A DNA stretch of 64,000 nucleotides from Planctomycetota bacterium (GTDB taxonomy: Bacteria > Planctomycetota > OFTM77), in NCBI GenBank assembly GCA_029260795.1, contig JAJDCO010000031.1:62001-126000 (forward strand), read 5' to 3'. Shown piece after piece: positions 52,473-61,996 of this stretch (position 1 is its first letter; each line of letters begins with the position of its first letter). The notes beneath the pieces were generated by a model. The model saw only the letters and a list, made by a program, of their open reading frames with translations. It did no database searches and was not told the origin of the DNA. A program made the translations under genes and the position numbers.

Positions 52473-52931
52473 ATGTACGCGGCCCGCAATCCCAGCGCGA
52501 ACATCCTCGTGGTCGAAGACAATCCAGGCGATCAGGAGCTCATGAAACGAGCCTTCGAGGAAGCCGAGATCCGCAATGAGGTCTGGGTCGTGTCGGACGG
52601 CCAAGAAGCGTTGGAGTTTCTCGAGTGCGAAGGGCGTTACCGAGAGTCGGCATCCATCCCGCGGCCCGATCTGATTCTGCTCGACATCAATCTGCCTCGG
52701 CTCAACGGGCTGGAGGTCCTCGAGCGGATTCGAGCTTCGGAAGCGCACCGAACGATTCCGGTCGTCATCCTGACGACCTCGGATCAAGACACGGACGTCC
52801 AGCGGGCCTACGAGCTCGGGGCCAGCTCTTTCATTCTCAAGCCCATCAACCTGAGCGACTTCTTCCGCATCATCCGCTCGGTGCAGCGGTTTTGGCTCGA
52901 GACCGTGACCTTGCCGCCTCGGGGTGATTGA
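52473..52931 (+). CDS. Rcp1-type response regulator
   Basis: A 152-residue receiver protein of the Rcp1 family that pairs with phytochrome-type kinases. ILVVEDNPGDQELMKRAF holds the acidic pair, DLILLDINLPRLNGLEVL the phosphorylated Asp, PVVILTTSDQD the conserved Thr region, and SSFILKPINLSDFF the Lys-Pro. It has no output domain. It closes a regulator-kinase-regulator set on the plus strand, 86 bases after the kinase. Confidence 0.92.
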   Translation: MYAARNPSANILVVEDNPGDQELMKRAFEEAEIRNEVWVVSDGQEALEFLECEGRYRESASIPRPDLILLDINLPRLNGLEVLERIRASEAHRTIPVVILTTSDQDTDVQRAYELGASSFILKPINLSDFFRIIRSVQRFWLETVTLPPRGD

Positions 52932-53194
52932 CGCGATTCGATCCGTCCGGAATCGAGCGATCTCCCGCGGGCGGTGGCACTCCATTTCTGACTCGGTTCG
53001 GGCGAGGCCTCGATATACTTGGAATTCACCTCCGGCTCCGCCTGGGGGTGGCGAATCCGAGTTACTGTCGAGTCGAACGTGAAAAGGGGTGCAGCCGCCG
53101 AGTGTCGAGCCACGGGGTCCGACACGGTGACGGTTGCTCGGGGCCCGATCTCGCCCGCGAGCTCGCGTGCCTGTACCCGCAGGAGTGAAGAGTC

Positions 53195-54835
53195 ATGAGC
53201 CAGCGTGTGAGCCGTCGATCGTCGTTTCGAGTCCTGATCGTGGCGGCCTGTCTGCTCGGCGTCGGGATTCCCGTCCGAGCCGCCGACGTGTACGTCGATG
53301 CGAACAGCGGGAGCGACGCGACCGGGAACGGCTCGTCGGGCAGCCCGTTCCGGTCGATCACGCACGCGCTGGGGTTGGTGAACGGAGGCGACCGCATCCT
53401 GGCGCGTCCCGGGACCTACGACATCGGCAATGGCGAGGTGTTTCCACTCCAGCTCGTGCCCGGGACGAGCCTCGTCTCGACGGCCGGTCGGAGTGTGACG
53501 ACGATCGACGCCTCTGGCAGTGGACCGGGCATTGGCGTCGTGCGCTTTCCTACCACCGGCTCTTTCAGCGCGAGTGATCTCCTCGAGGGCTTCACGATCA
53601 CCGGTGGCTTCAACGGCGTCGAGGTGCTCGCCGACGGGCAGACGACGGGACCGACGATTCGCGGCAACACGATCAGCGGCAACCAGAATGCCGGCGTCTC
53701 GAACTACAGCTTCAACTTCAACTCGCGCGCCACCCCGACGATTCGCGGCAACACGATCTCGAGCAACGCTCACGGCATCCGGAACCTGTCAAGCTACTAC
53801 GCCTACGCGGATCCCGTGCTCGAGCGAAACACCATCGAGGGCAATAGCGGATACGGCGTCTACGCCTTCGCGATCACGGCCGCCTACCAGTACCCGGTTT
53901 TCGATGCCAACAAGATCCGTGGAAATGGCAAGGCCGGCATGGTGTTTCAGACCTTCGTCAGCTCCCGGATCACTCCGGTGCTGACGAACAACACGCTGAG
54001 TGGGAACGATCGCGGCCTCCGCTTCTTCGCGTACTACGGAACGATCTCGCCTTCGTCGACTCACGATACTGTCGCCTACAACACGCGGGAAGGCGTCGTC
54101 ATCCAGACGCAGTACGGGTACGTCAACCCGACGATCTACAACGGCATCTTCTGGGGCAACGCGACGGACATGAGTGGGCTTCCGAGCAGCTCGGTCTTCT
54201 ACTCCGATGTCGCAACGGGTCTGCCGGGAGGCGGCGCGGGCAATGTCACCTACCTGCCCTACTTCGTCGATGCGGGCGCCGGTGACTTCCACCTGCAGCC
54301 CATCTCACCGCTGATCGACATCGGATTCCTGACGCCTCCCAATGCGCCTACGACCGACTTCGAAGGGCAAGCGCGTCAGATCGACGGCAACGGCGATGGT
54401 GCCGTCTTCCCCGACCTCGGCGCCGACGAGCTGCGGCCGCGTCCCGTGCTCGCCTTGAACGGCACGCCCGCACCGGGCAATCCGGTGAGCTTCACGGTCT
54501 CGGTCACGGGTAACCTCGAGAACGGCAACATCGCCTTCGTGCTGCTCAGCGCGACCGGGAACGGGTCGATCAGTGGCGGACTTCGCCTGCCCGGAGGCAA
54601 CGGGCTCACCGTGGGCATCGACACCGATTTCTTGACCAACCTCGGCCTGGGTCTGCTGCCACTCTTCACGACGCCAGCGATCAGCGGCTCGCCCAATGGC
54701 AGCGCGAGCACTCCGACGATTCCCATGCCGACCGCACCCCCGGGGCTGAACGTTTGGGCCGCCGCCGTGACGTTCGTGCCATCTCCGGCCGCCTACTCGC
54801 AGGTCTCGGCTACGATCCAGTTCACGACGCAGTAG
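53195..54835 (+). CDS. Secreted DUF1565-type right-handed beta-helix protein
   Basis: A 546-residue exported protein. The signal peptide ends near GIPVRA. The start of the mature chain, DVYVDANSGSDATGNG and SPFRSITHAL, is the DUF1565 signature, followed by LARPGTYDIGNGEVFPL. Residues about 130-330 are parallel beta-helix turns with repeats such as PTIRGNTISGN, GVSNYSF and PVLTNNTLSGNDRGLRFF. A C-terminal block (DLGADELRPRPVL) leads into the all-beta module shared by other secreted proteins here. Probably a carbohydrate-binding or surface protein; no catalytic residues seen. Confidence 0.87.
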   Translation: MSQRVSRRSSFRVLIVAACLLGVGIPVRAADVYVDANSGSDATGNGSSGSPFRSITHALGLVNGGDRILARPGTYDIGNGEVFPLQLVPGTSLVSTAGRSVTTIDASGSGPGIGVVRFPTTGSFSASDLLEGFTITGGFNGVEVLADGQTTGPTIRGNTISGNQNAGVSNYSFNFNSRATPTIRGNTISSNAHGIRNLSSYYAYADPVLERNTIEGNSGYGVYAFAITAAYQYPVFDANKIRGNGKAGMVFQTFVSSRITPVLTNNTLSGNDRGLRFFAYYGTISPSSTHDTVAYNTREGVVIQTQYGYVNPTIYNGIFWGNATDMSGLPSSSVFYSDVATGLPGGGAGNVTYLPYFVDAGAGDFHLQPISPLIDIGFLTPPNAPTTDFEGQARQIDGNGDGAVFPDLGADELRPRPVLALNGTPAPGNPVSFTVSVTGNLENGNIAFVLLSATGNGSISGGLRLPGGNGLTVGIDTDFLTNLGLGLLPLFTTPAISGSPNGSASTPTIPMPTAPPGLNVWAAAVTFVPSPAAYSQVSATIQFTTQ

Positions 54836-55234
54836 GGCAACCTCCCACATCGTTCGAACGCCGATGGCGCCCCTTCAGGGCGCGCGGGGAATCGTGGGGC
54901 CGGGAGGTTCATGGGGGTGTCGATGACCCCAGGTTCCGGCGGCGCGCGTCGCGCCGCCTCCACCGGGGGCTGCACCCAATCCAGCCCTCCGGGCCAAGCC
55001 CTCCGGGCCTCTCAACCGTCGAGAAAACGTCGATGCCTGGGTCGTGCGCGAATGGGCCGCGCTCACCCGGACGTCCTCCAATCTCCATCGATACTCTGGC
55101 GGGAGGGCGGCGAGCTTTGCTAGGCTCGGCCGTGAGCCTTTTGCTGTCTCCACCTGTCGAATCGTCCCCGCGAAGAGTCCGTCGGTCGCGTGCCGTCCGG
55201 ATCAGCTCGCGACTTGGCGAGAAGGAGTGCCCCC
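54836..55234. other. Intergenic region with two strong hairpins
   Basis: 399 bases between two co-directional secreted-protein genes. No gene seen. GCGCCC/GGGCGC at 54867-54883 is likely a terminator. GGCGGCGCG/CGCGCCGCC at 54938-54958 around CGT is a 9-bp perfect stem of unknown function. The promoter of the Kelch gene must lie to the right. Confidence 0.45.
54867..54883 (+). terminator. Hairpin after the beta-helix gene
   Basis: GCGCCC (54867-54872) and GGGCGC (54878-54883) around CTTCA, 31 bases past the stop. Confidence 0.45.
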
Positions 55235-56764
55235 ATGAGTTCCCGTTCCAATCATCGGCTGCGTGCAGCCGGCCTTTCACTGCTCTTGCTGGCCGGCTTG
55301 GCCATGACGGCAGCCGCCCAGCCGCAAGGCAATCTCGAAGCGAAGGTCCTCGGTACGACGGTCGGCAAGACCGGCCAGTTCGAGCTTCTCGGAGATTCCG
55401 GGGATGTCTACGTCATCTTCGTCTCGCTGAATCAGGGACCGACGGTCATCGGGGGCAAGACGCTCGCCGTCGGCCTCGAGCTGCTGCCGCTCACGGGCTC
55501 GCTGCCCGGCTTCATCGGTACCCTCACGGGCGGCCAGGCGGTCGTGCCTTATTTCTTGCCGGGGACGTTGCCGATCGGAGTCACGCTCTACTCGCAGACG
55601 GCGACGCTCATCACCGCCAACAAGCTCGATGACATCTCGGAGCAGTCGGTGCTCGTGCTGTCGGGCTCGGACACGTTCACGCAAACCAAGGGTAACCTGA
55701 ACACAGCGCGGGCTCTTGCGACCGCGACGCTGCTCGATGATTGCCGAGTGCTGGTGACGGGCGGCGGGAGCGGCAACCTGACGTCGCCGTCGGCGCTGTC
55801 TTCGGCCGAGGCCTACGACTTCGGGCAGCAGACCTTTGGCTCCGTGGGCAACATGACTCGCCAGCGAGCGTTCCACACGGCGACCAAGCTCGATGACGGT
55901 CGGGTCTTGCTGGTCGGTGGCAACAACTCTTCGGGATTGGTGACGGCGACGGCCGAGCGCTTCGATCCCAACGCGAACAGCTTCACGGCCACCTCGACGA
56001 TGTCCCGCGCCCGCGCCGGGCATACCGCCTCGAAGCTCAACAACGGCAAGGTCTTCGTCGCTGGTGGCACCAACGACTTCAGCTCCGTCGACGCCATGGT
56101 GGCCGGCTCGACCGACAAGACCGAGATCTACGATCCGTCGGGCTCTTCCTGGTCGGCGGGTCCCGACATGTCGGAGCCGCGCTTCGCACACAACGCCGTC
56201 ACGCTCTCCGATGGCCGCACTTTGGTCTCGGGCGGCCTCTCTTTCATCACGATCATCATTCCGATCCCGTTCATCTCGACCGATGCCGAGGTGCTCAACG
56301 TGGGTGGCACGAGCTTCAGCTCGGCCGGCAACATGGGCACGGAGCGAGCCGCTCATGCCGCGACCCTGCTGGCGAACGGCCGCGTACTCATCTCGGGAGG
56401 CGCTTCGGGCAGCGTGCTCAACCCGACTCCGACGACGAGCTGCGAGGTCTACAACCCGGCGGCAGGCTGGAGCAACACCGGCTCGATGGCCGGCGCCCGC
56501 GCTCTGCATCCGACCTTCCTGCTGAGTGATGGCCGCGTTCTCGCGGCGGGTGGCGCCGATGGCTCGCTGACCGCTCCGACGGTGCAGTCGACCGTCGAGC
56601 TGTACGACTTCTCCACCGGTCTCTGGTCAGCGAGCGCGAGCAGCATGATCGTGCCGCGGGCTCTCCAAAGCGCTTCGGCCTTACCCGACGGTGCGATCCT
56701 CTACATCGGTGGTGGCACCGTCAGCGGTGCGCTGACGCCGACAGCCGAGCGTTACACCGAGTGA
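55235..56764 (+). CDS. Secreted Kelch-repeat protein, paralogue of the gene at 47359-48840
   Basis: A 509-residue exported protein. The signal peptide ends AMTAAAQ. The N-terminal beta module (LLGDSGDVYVIFVSLNQG, IGVTLYSQTATLI) covers about residues 30-145. Kelch blades follow, with DDGRVLLVGGNN, NNGKVFVAGGTND and SDGRVLAAGGADG plus YDP and YDF turns. The same blade as in its paralogue holds GGLSFITIIIPIPFISTDAE. The start at ATG 55235 has GAAGGAG upstream. The paralogues lie 6 kb apart in opposite orientation around the two-component island, an arrangement produced by inverted duplication or by inversion. Confidence 0.87.
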   Translation: MSSRSNHRLRAAGLSLLLLAGLAMTAAAQPQGNLEAKVLGTTVGKTGQFELLGDSGDVYVIFVSLNQGPTVIGGKTLAVGLELLPLTGSLPGFIGTLTGGQAVVPYFLPGTLPIGVTLYSQTATLITANKLDDISEQSVLVLSGSDTFTQTKGNLNTARALATATLLDDCRVLVTGGGSGNLTSPSALSSAEAYDFGQQTFGSVGNMTRQRAFHTATKLDDGRVLLVGGNNSSGLVTATAERFDPNANSFTATSTMSRARAGHTASKLNNGKVFVAGGTNDFSSVDAMVAGSTDKTEIYDPSGSSWSAGPDMSEPRFAHNAVTLSDGRTLVSGGLSFITIIIPIPFISTDAEVLNVGGTSFSSAGNMGTERAAHAATLLANGRVLISGGASGSVLNPTPTTSCEVYNPAAGWSNTGSMAGARALHPTFLLSDGRVLAAGGADGSLTAPTVQSTVELYDFSTGLWSASASSMIVPRALQSASALPDGAILYIGGGTVSGALTPTAERYTE

Positions 56765-56773
56765 GATCACGAG

Positions 56774-56802
56774 CCGGGCGGGGCGCATCGCGTTCCGCCC
56801 GG
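56774..56802. terminator. Bidirectional hairpin
   Basis: CCGGGCGG (56774-56781) with CCGCCCGG (56795-56802) between the convergent Kelch and diguanylate cyclase genes, 10 bases past the Kelch stop and 2 past the cyclase stop. Confidence 0.6.
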
Positions 56803-56804
56803 GC

Positions 56805-57779
56805 TCAGCCTTCGGCCTCGACGCTCCGAGAGCGCTCACCCGATTCCGACATCAAGCCGAGGCGGTTGCGCCCGTCCTGCTTGGCCCGGTAGAGCGCTCG
56901 ATCCGCCACGTTGACGAACGTCTCCGGGCTGATCTCCTCGTCGGCGCCGCTGTAGTAGGCGAGGCCGATGCTGACCGTCACGCCTTGCTTGCGCTCGCCG
57001 TCCTCGATCGGAAAGGCATGGCGAGCGATGCGCTGCAGGAGACGCTCGGCCAGGTGCGCGGCGCCCGCCGGATCGGTGCTCGGCAGGATCAAGGTAAACT
57101 CCTCGCCACCGAACCTCGCCAGAAGATCCGAGGTGCGAATCGTGCGGCGCGTGACCTGGACGATCTCTTGCAGAACGCGGTCGCCCACCTGGTGCCCGTA
57201 GTTGTCGTTGATCTGCTTGAAGTGATCGAGGTCGAGCATCAGCAAGCTCAGAGGCTCGGAATAGCGATGAGAGCGGCCGATCTCTCGACTGAGCTGCGCG
57301 TCGAAGAAGCGACGGTTGTACGCGCCCGTCAGAGAATCGGTGATCGCCTCAGCCTTTAGCCGACGCTGCTCGATCGCCAGCCGGGTCCGCGCGCGATGCC
57401 GACGCTGGGCTCGACGGAGGGCGCGCTCCCAAAGCTCGGGGGAGGCCGCGATCTCATCGGATCCCACCTCGTCGGCGCCGTGCCAAGCCGCCTCCGCTCC
57501 CAGGCGTGTGCTCTCGCGGCCGGCCAGATAGAGGAGGGCGATGTTCGGGAATTGGCGTCGAAGAGCCGGAATCGTCTCGAGCGCAGTGAGATCGGACGGA
57601 GACCGGTAGAGCACGATGACGTCTGGGCCGAGGCGTTCAGCGATCTCGCGGGCGTCGCCGTATCGTTCGGTACTCTCGATCCAAGCAATACGGGGGCGTC
57701 GCGCGAGGCCCCAAAGCTCTTCGGCCTCTTCACCGAGCCAGAGGACTCCAAGCGGTCGGTCGGTTTCGCCGTGCTTCAC
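56805..57779 (-). CDS. Diguanylate cyclase with degenerate receiver-like N-terminus
   Basis: A 324-residue protein. Residues about 1-125 look like a receiver fold (VLWLGEEAEEL, PDVIVLYRSPSDL, IALLYLAGRES) but lack the acidic pair and phosphorylatable Asp. After a helical linker, the GGDEF domain starts at ITDSLTGAYNRRFF and contains LLMLDLDHFKQINDNYGHQVGD, the active site FGGEEF, and the product-inhibition site RTSD exactly five residues before it. It makes cyclic di-GMP from GTP. No output target is adjacent. The catalytic core is intact. Confidence 0.93.
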   Translation of the reverse strand: MKHGETDRPLGVLWLGEEAEELWGLARRPRIAWIESTERYGDAREIAERLGPDVIVLYRSPSDLTALETIPALRRQFPNIALLYLAGRESTRLGAEAAWHGADEVGSDEIAASPELWERALRRAQRRHRARTRLAIEQRRLKAEAITDSLTGAYNRRFFDAQLSREIGRSHRYSEPLSLLMLDLDHFKQINDNYGHQVGDRVLQEIVQVTRRTIRTSDLLARFGGEEFTLILPSTDPAGAAHLAERLLQRIARHAFPIEDGERKQGVTVSIGLAYYSGADEEISPETFVNVADRALYRAKQDGRNRLGLMSESGERSRSVEAEG

Positions 57780-57836
57780 CGCGTTCCTCCGGATTCCCGG
57801 GCTGTCGCCCGAAGTGGCGGGTCTCCGACGAGGCCC

Positions 57837-58538
<702 letters not shown>

Positions 58539-58691
58539 CGCTCCCTCGAAGGTGCGCGGAGTTCTCGAGACCGCGACGAATTGTAAACCGGCGTCGATAT
58601 GAACGAGCAGGAATTCGTAGCAATGGCCCTCGATGGCGCGTCCGCGAGCCAAAGTGCGTCCGCGAAGCGAGCCGGAGTACGTCCGCCAGGA

Positions 58692-58940
58692 GAGCCGGAG
58701 TGCGTCCGCGAAGCGAGCGCTTTCGAATCGGACTCGACGTGAGCTTTCGAATCGAGCCGGAGTGCGTCCGCGAAGCGAGCGCTTTCGATTCGGACTCGAC
58801 GTGAGCTCTCGAATCGAGCCGGAGTGCGTCCGCGCAGCGAGCGGCCATCGGATCGGACTCGACGTGAGCTCTCGAATCGAGCCGGAGTGCGTCCGCGAAG
58901 CGAGCGCTTTCGATTCGGACTCGACGTGAGCTCTCGCCGC
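58692..58940. repeat. 62-bp tandem repeat array, four units
   Basis: Units begin with GAGCCGGAGTGCGTCCGCG at 58692, 58754, 58816 and 58879 (62, 62 and 63 bp apart). They share the core GAAGCGAGCG, a TCGGACTCGACGTGAGCT segment and the palindrome CTCGAATCGAG. Degenerate partial units extend left to about 58640. The period is not a multiple of three, so the array is not coding although frames stay open. It fills most of the 454-base gap between ricT and the DHH gene. Confidence 0.88.
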
Positions 58941-58992
58941 GAGCGGAGCTGACGCCAAAAGCGTGCCCCGCCTCCGGCGCGAGAGCCCCCGC

Positions 58993-60174
58993 TTAGCCCG
59001 ACTCTTCGTTGAGGTAGCCGATCTTCTTGTAGAGCATGCCCTTCAAGGTCTTCTCGGTGATGCGCCAGAGCAGCTCGCGGTCGGCGCAGTTGGCGAGGAC
59101 GCCGACGGGGATGCGGAAGCCGCCCTTGTCGAGCCGACCGCCGCCCATCCAATTGCCATTCAGGTCCGCGCCGACGAGCTCCTTGATGAACTTGTCGGGA
59201 TCGAGCGCTTGCGATCGCGTGCGGAACGAGCCGTCGATGAGATGATCGTCGACGATTCCGAACACGATGGCGGTGTCGATTCCCTCTCGCTTGATCAGGT
59301 AGTCCGCCGCGTTGGCGATGCCGTCTCGATCCTCCGAGCGGACGAAGCCCACACCGGAGATGATGTAGTTGTCGCGCACTTCTTTGTTCTCGAGGGCGCG
59401 GTGCAAGATGTCCATCACCTTGGGAGACATCGACTGGGTGCTGATCACCCGCAGCAGATCCATGTCGGCGTGCTGCGATAGATACGAAGCGGCATGGAAG
59501 TCGATCCGGCGAGCGGCGAAGAAGTTGTCGGTGTCGGTCTTGATGCCGTGCATCAAGGCGGTCGCCAGCTTGCTGTGGAGCTGGTTGCCGGGCTCGAGGC
59601 CGGCACTTCCGCGCTCGAGGTACTCGGCGAAGATCGCGGAGGCCGAGCCAGCGTCCTCACGGATGTCGACGAAGTCCGCCTCGACCTCACCCGTGTTCTT
59701 GTGATGGTCGACGAAGGTCAGCAGCCGCATCTCGGCCAAGACCTTGTCGTCGATCGGCATGCCGGGCTTCTGAGTGTCCACGAGGGCGTAGTAGCGGTAT
59801 CCCGAGAGATTGACTTTCTCCGAGTACCGGATCAGCTCGATCTCGAGCGACTTGACCAGTGCTCGGTTCTCCTGGTGGCTGACCGGATCGAAGTACAGGA
59901 TCGTCGACTCGACACCCAGCTCGGCGGCGATCATGTGCTGGGCCCAAGCCGAGGCGATGCTGTCCGGATCGGGAGGACCCTTGATGGCGATCAGGAGGCG
60001 CTCGCCCACGCATCCCCGAATCGTCTCCTCGAAGTCGCGGACCTTCTGTCGCCGGACTCGCCGTGGCTCGAGTCGCTCCTCGGAAACCGCGATCGGGTTC
60101 GACGAAGAGGTTCGCATCGACCTCGGTTCGGGATTGCCGGTTCGATCTTCCATGACCGTTCGCTCCGTCGTCAT
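58993..60174 (-). CDS. DHH-family phosphoesterase
   Basis: A 393-residue DHH/DHHA1 protein. The N-terminal 50 residues are not conserved. The DHH core shows IKGPPDPDSIASAWA (motif I), ALVDTQKP (motif II), FVDHHKNTGE (motif III, the DHH name motif) and GIKTDTDNFF (motif IV). The C-terminal DHHA1 domain contains the GGG motif in NWMGGGRLDKGGFRIPVG. Relatives degrade short oligoRNAs, pAp or cyclic dinucleotides. With a diguanylate cyclase 1.2 kb away, a role in c-di-GMP or pGpG turnover is possible but unproven. Start ATG 60174 or 60153. Confidence 0.9.
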   Translation of the reverse strand: MTTERTVMEDRTGNPEPRSMRTSSSNPIAVSEERLEPRRVRRQKVRDFEETIRGCVGERLLIAIKGPPDPDSIASAWAQHMIAAELGVESTILYFDPVSHQENRALVKSLEIELIRYSEKVNLSGYRYYALVDTQKPGMPIDDKVLAEMRLLTFVDHHKNTGEVEADFVDIREDAGSASAIFAEYLERGSAGLEPGNQLHSKLATALMHGIKTDTDNFFAARRIDFHAASYLSQHADMDLLRVISTQSMSPKVMDILHRALENKEVRDNYIISGVGFVRSEDRDGIANAADYLIKREGIDTAIVFGIVDDHLIDGSFRTRSQALDPDKFIKELVGADLNGNWMGGGRLDKGGFRIPVGVLANCADRELLWRITEKTLKGMLYKKIGYLNEESG

Positions 60175-60619
60175 TCAGCTCGACCGGCCGTCATTCGAGG
60201 GCGAGCGTCGTCGGCCGCTTGGCGAGACGAGGTCCGTCCTCAGACCGAGGAAGTGCTCGTTCTCCGCGGCGATCCCTGCGATCGTTCGCGGAAAGGCGAG
60301 CCAGGCTTGCGCATCCTCTAGTTTCGGTTTCCAGGATGGCAGAAGCTGAAGGGAATCTCGCGAGGTCGTTGAGGAGATCCCGGTTCTCGAGGTCCTGAAG
60401 CCCGCCGCGATCGCCCCAGACAGCATGAACGCGACGGGCGCGCCGGCCAGGCCGTTCGGTGGCAGCGAGCTGAAGGAAACTGGTGGGAAACGGGGATCGT
60501 GGAGGTTTGCGCGATTCCGCAGCCCGAGCCGTTCACACAACTTTGACTGGTGTCGGCCTTCGACCCGCGATAGATCGGAGGCTTCGTTTCCCTGCACCTG
60601 CGATCTTTGGAGACCGCTC
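60175..60619. other. Intergenic region, no confident gene
   Basis: 445 bases between the divergent DHH and PQQ-propeller genes. A minus-strand frame from ATG 60425 to a TGA directly before the DHH start would give 83 residues, but it shows no family-like sequence and I do not call it. No clear hairpins or repeats. Confidence 0.35.
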
Positions 60620-61939
60620 ATGCTGTTCTGGTCCTGGCTCGTCGTCGCGCTCTGGATCGCTCCGATGCAAGACCCATCGGAGCCGACGTCGGCGATCGCC
60701 TGGCCGCAGTGGCGGGGACCGCTCGGCACCGGCGAGGCTCCCGGCGCCGATCCGCCGATCCGATGGAGCGAGCAAGAGAACGTCCGCTGGAAGACGCCGC
60801 TGCCGGGCTTGGGGCATTCGACCCCGGTGGTCGTCGGTTCCCGGTTGTTCCTGACGGCGGCCGTGCCGATCGGCGAGATGTTGCCGGCCCGGCCCGAGAC
60901 CGCACCGGGCGCCCACGACAACCTGCCCGTCACCCGACGGCATCGCTTCTTGGTGCTCGCGGTCGATCGGGACACCGGGCGAATCGCCTGGCAGCGCACG
61001 GTGCACGAAGCGCTGCCCTACGAGGGCGGGCACGTTTCGGGTAGCCTCGCCTCGGCCTCGCCGGTCACCGATGGCAAGCGCGTCTTCGCGTCCTTCGGCT
61101 CGTACGGCCTGTATGCGTTGGACCTCGAAGGCGAGCTGATCTGGCAGAGAGACCTCGGGCGGCTCCACTCGAAGCACGCCCACGGTGAGGGATCGTCACC
61201 TGCGCTCTTCGACGGCACTCTCGTCGTGAACGCCGACCACGAGGAGCAGTCGTTCCTCGTGGCTCTGGACGCGGCGACCGGCGAGACGCGCTGGCGCGTC
61301 GAGCGAGACGAAGTGACGTCGTGGGCGTCGCCGATCGTCGTGACGGTCGACGGGCGAGCTCAAGTCATCGTCGCCGGCACGCAGCGAGTGCGCGCCTATG
61401 ACCTCGAGGACGGGAGGGTGATCTGGGAGTGCGGGGGGCTGTCGCACAATGTCGTCGCGACGCCGGTCGCCGGCGATGGCCTCGTCTTCGTTGGGAGCAG
61501 CTACGAGAAGCGTGCCCTCCTCGCCATTCGCCTCGCTGGGGCGCGCGGAGACATCACCGGGTCGAAGCACGTCGTGTGGAGCCGGCGGCACCGCACGCCG
61601 TATGTGCCCTCGCCGCTCTTGTACGGAGGAGCGCTCTACTTCTTGAGCCACTACCAGGGCATCCTGACGCGAGTGGATGCGCCGACCGGAGCCGAGCAGC
61701 CGGGACCGATGCGGCTGCCGGGGGTCACGGACTTCTACGCCTCACCGTTGGCGGCGGCGGGCCGCCTCTACTTCGTCGATCGCGACGGATCGACGCTGGT
61801 GCTGACCGACGACGCACCGCCGCAAAGACTGGCGCTGAACCGTCTCGACGACCAATTCAGCGCGTCGCCGGTCGCGATCGACCGCGAGCTCCTGCTCCGT
61901 GGCGAGCGGTTTCTATACTGTCTGGCCGAGAAGCGCTGA
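60620..61939 (+). CDS. Secreted PQQ-like (BamB-type) beta-propeller protein
   Basis: A 439-residue exported protein. The start MLFWSWLVVALWIAP serves as signal sequence. The mature protein opens with WPQWRGPLGTGEAPGADPP, the standard start of the PQQ-binding-like propellers abundant in planctomycetes, then blades such as VLAVDRDTGRIAWQRTV, LYALDLEGELIWQRDLG, VALDAATGETRWRVERDE and RAYDLEDGRVIWECGG. The W-DxxTGxxxW pattern is the PQQ-like repeat. No catalytic residues of quinoprotein dehydrogenases were seen; it is probably a binding or scaffold protein. Confidence 0.9.
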   Translation: MLFWSWLVVALWIAPMQDPSEPTSAIAWPQWRGPLGTGEAPGADPPIRWSEQENVRWKTPLPGLGHSTPVVVGSRLFLTAAVPIGEMLPARPETAPGAHDNLPVTRRHRFLVLAVDRDTGRIAWQRTVHEALPYEGGHVSGSLASASPVTDGKRVFASFGSYGLYALDLEGELIWQRDLGRLHSKHAHGEGSSPALFDGTLVVNADHEEQSFLVALDAATGETRWRVERDEVTSWASPIVVTVDGRAQVIVAGTQRVRAYDLEDGRVIWECGGLSHNVVATPVAGDGLVFVGSSYEKRALLAIRLAGARGDITGSKHVVWSRRHRTPYVPSPLLYGGALYFLSHYQGILTRVDAPTGAEQPGPMRLPGVTDFYASPLAAAGRLYFVDRDGSTLVLTDDAPPQRLALNRLDDQFSASPVAIDRELLLRGERFLYCLAEKR

Positions 61940-61996
61940 TCGGCGATCGATCCGTTCGGCGCCGAGGAGGTTCGGCGAGTCGGGTGCGGGCCGGAG

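Noticed and set aside
58640..58940. CRISPR array.
   Set aside because: The whole 62-bp unit is repeated with no unique spacers and no cas genes are present.
60175..60425. 83-residue minus-strand ORF ending directly before the DHH start.
   Set aside because: The placement is suggestive, but there is no recognisable family sequence or ribosome site; left as intergenic.
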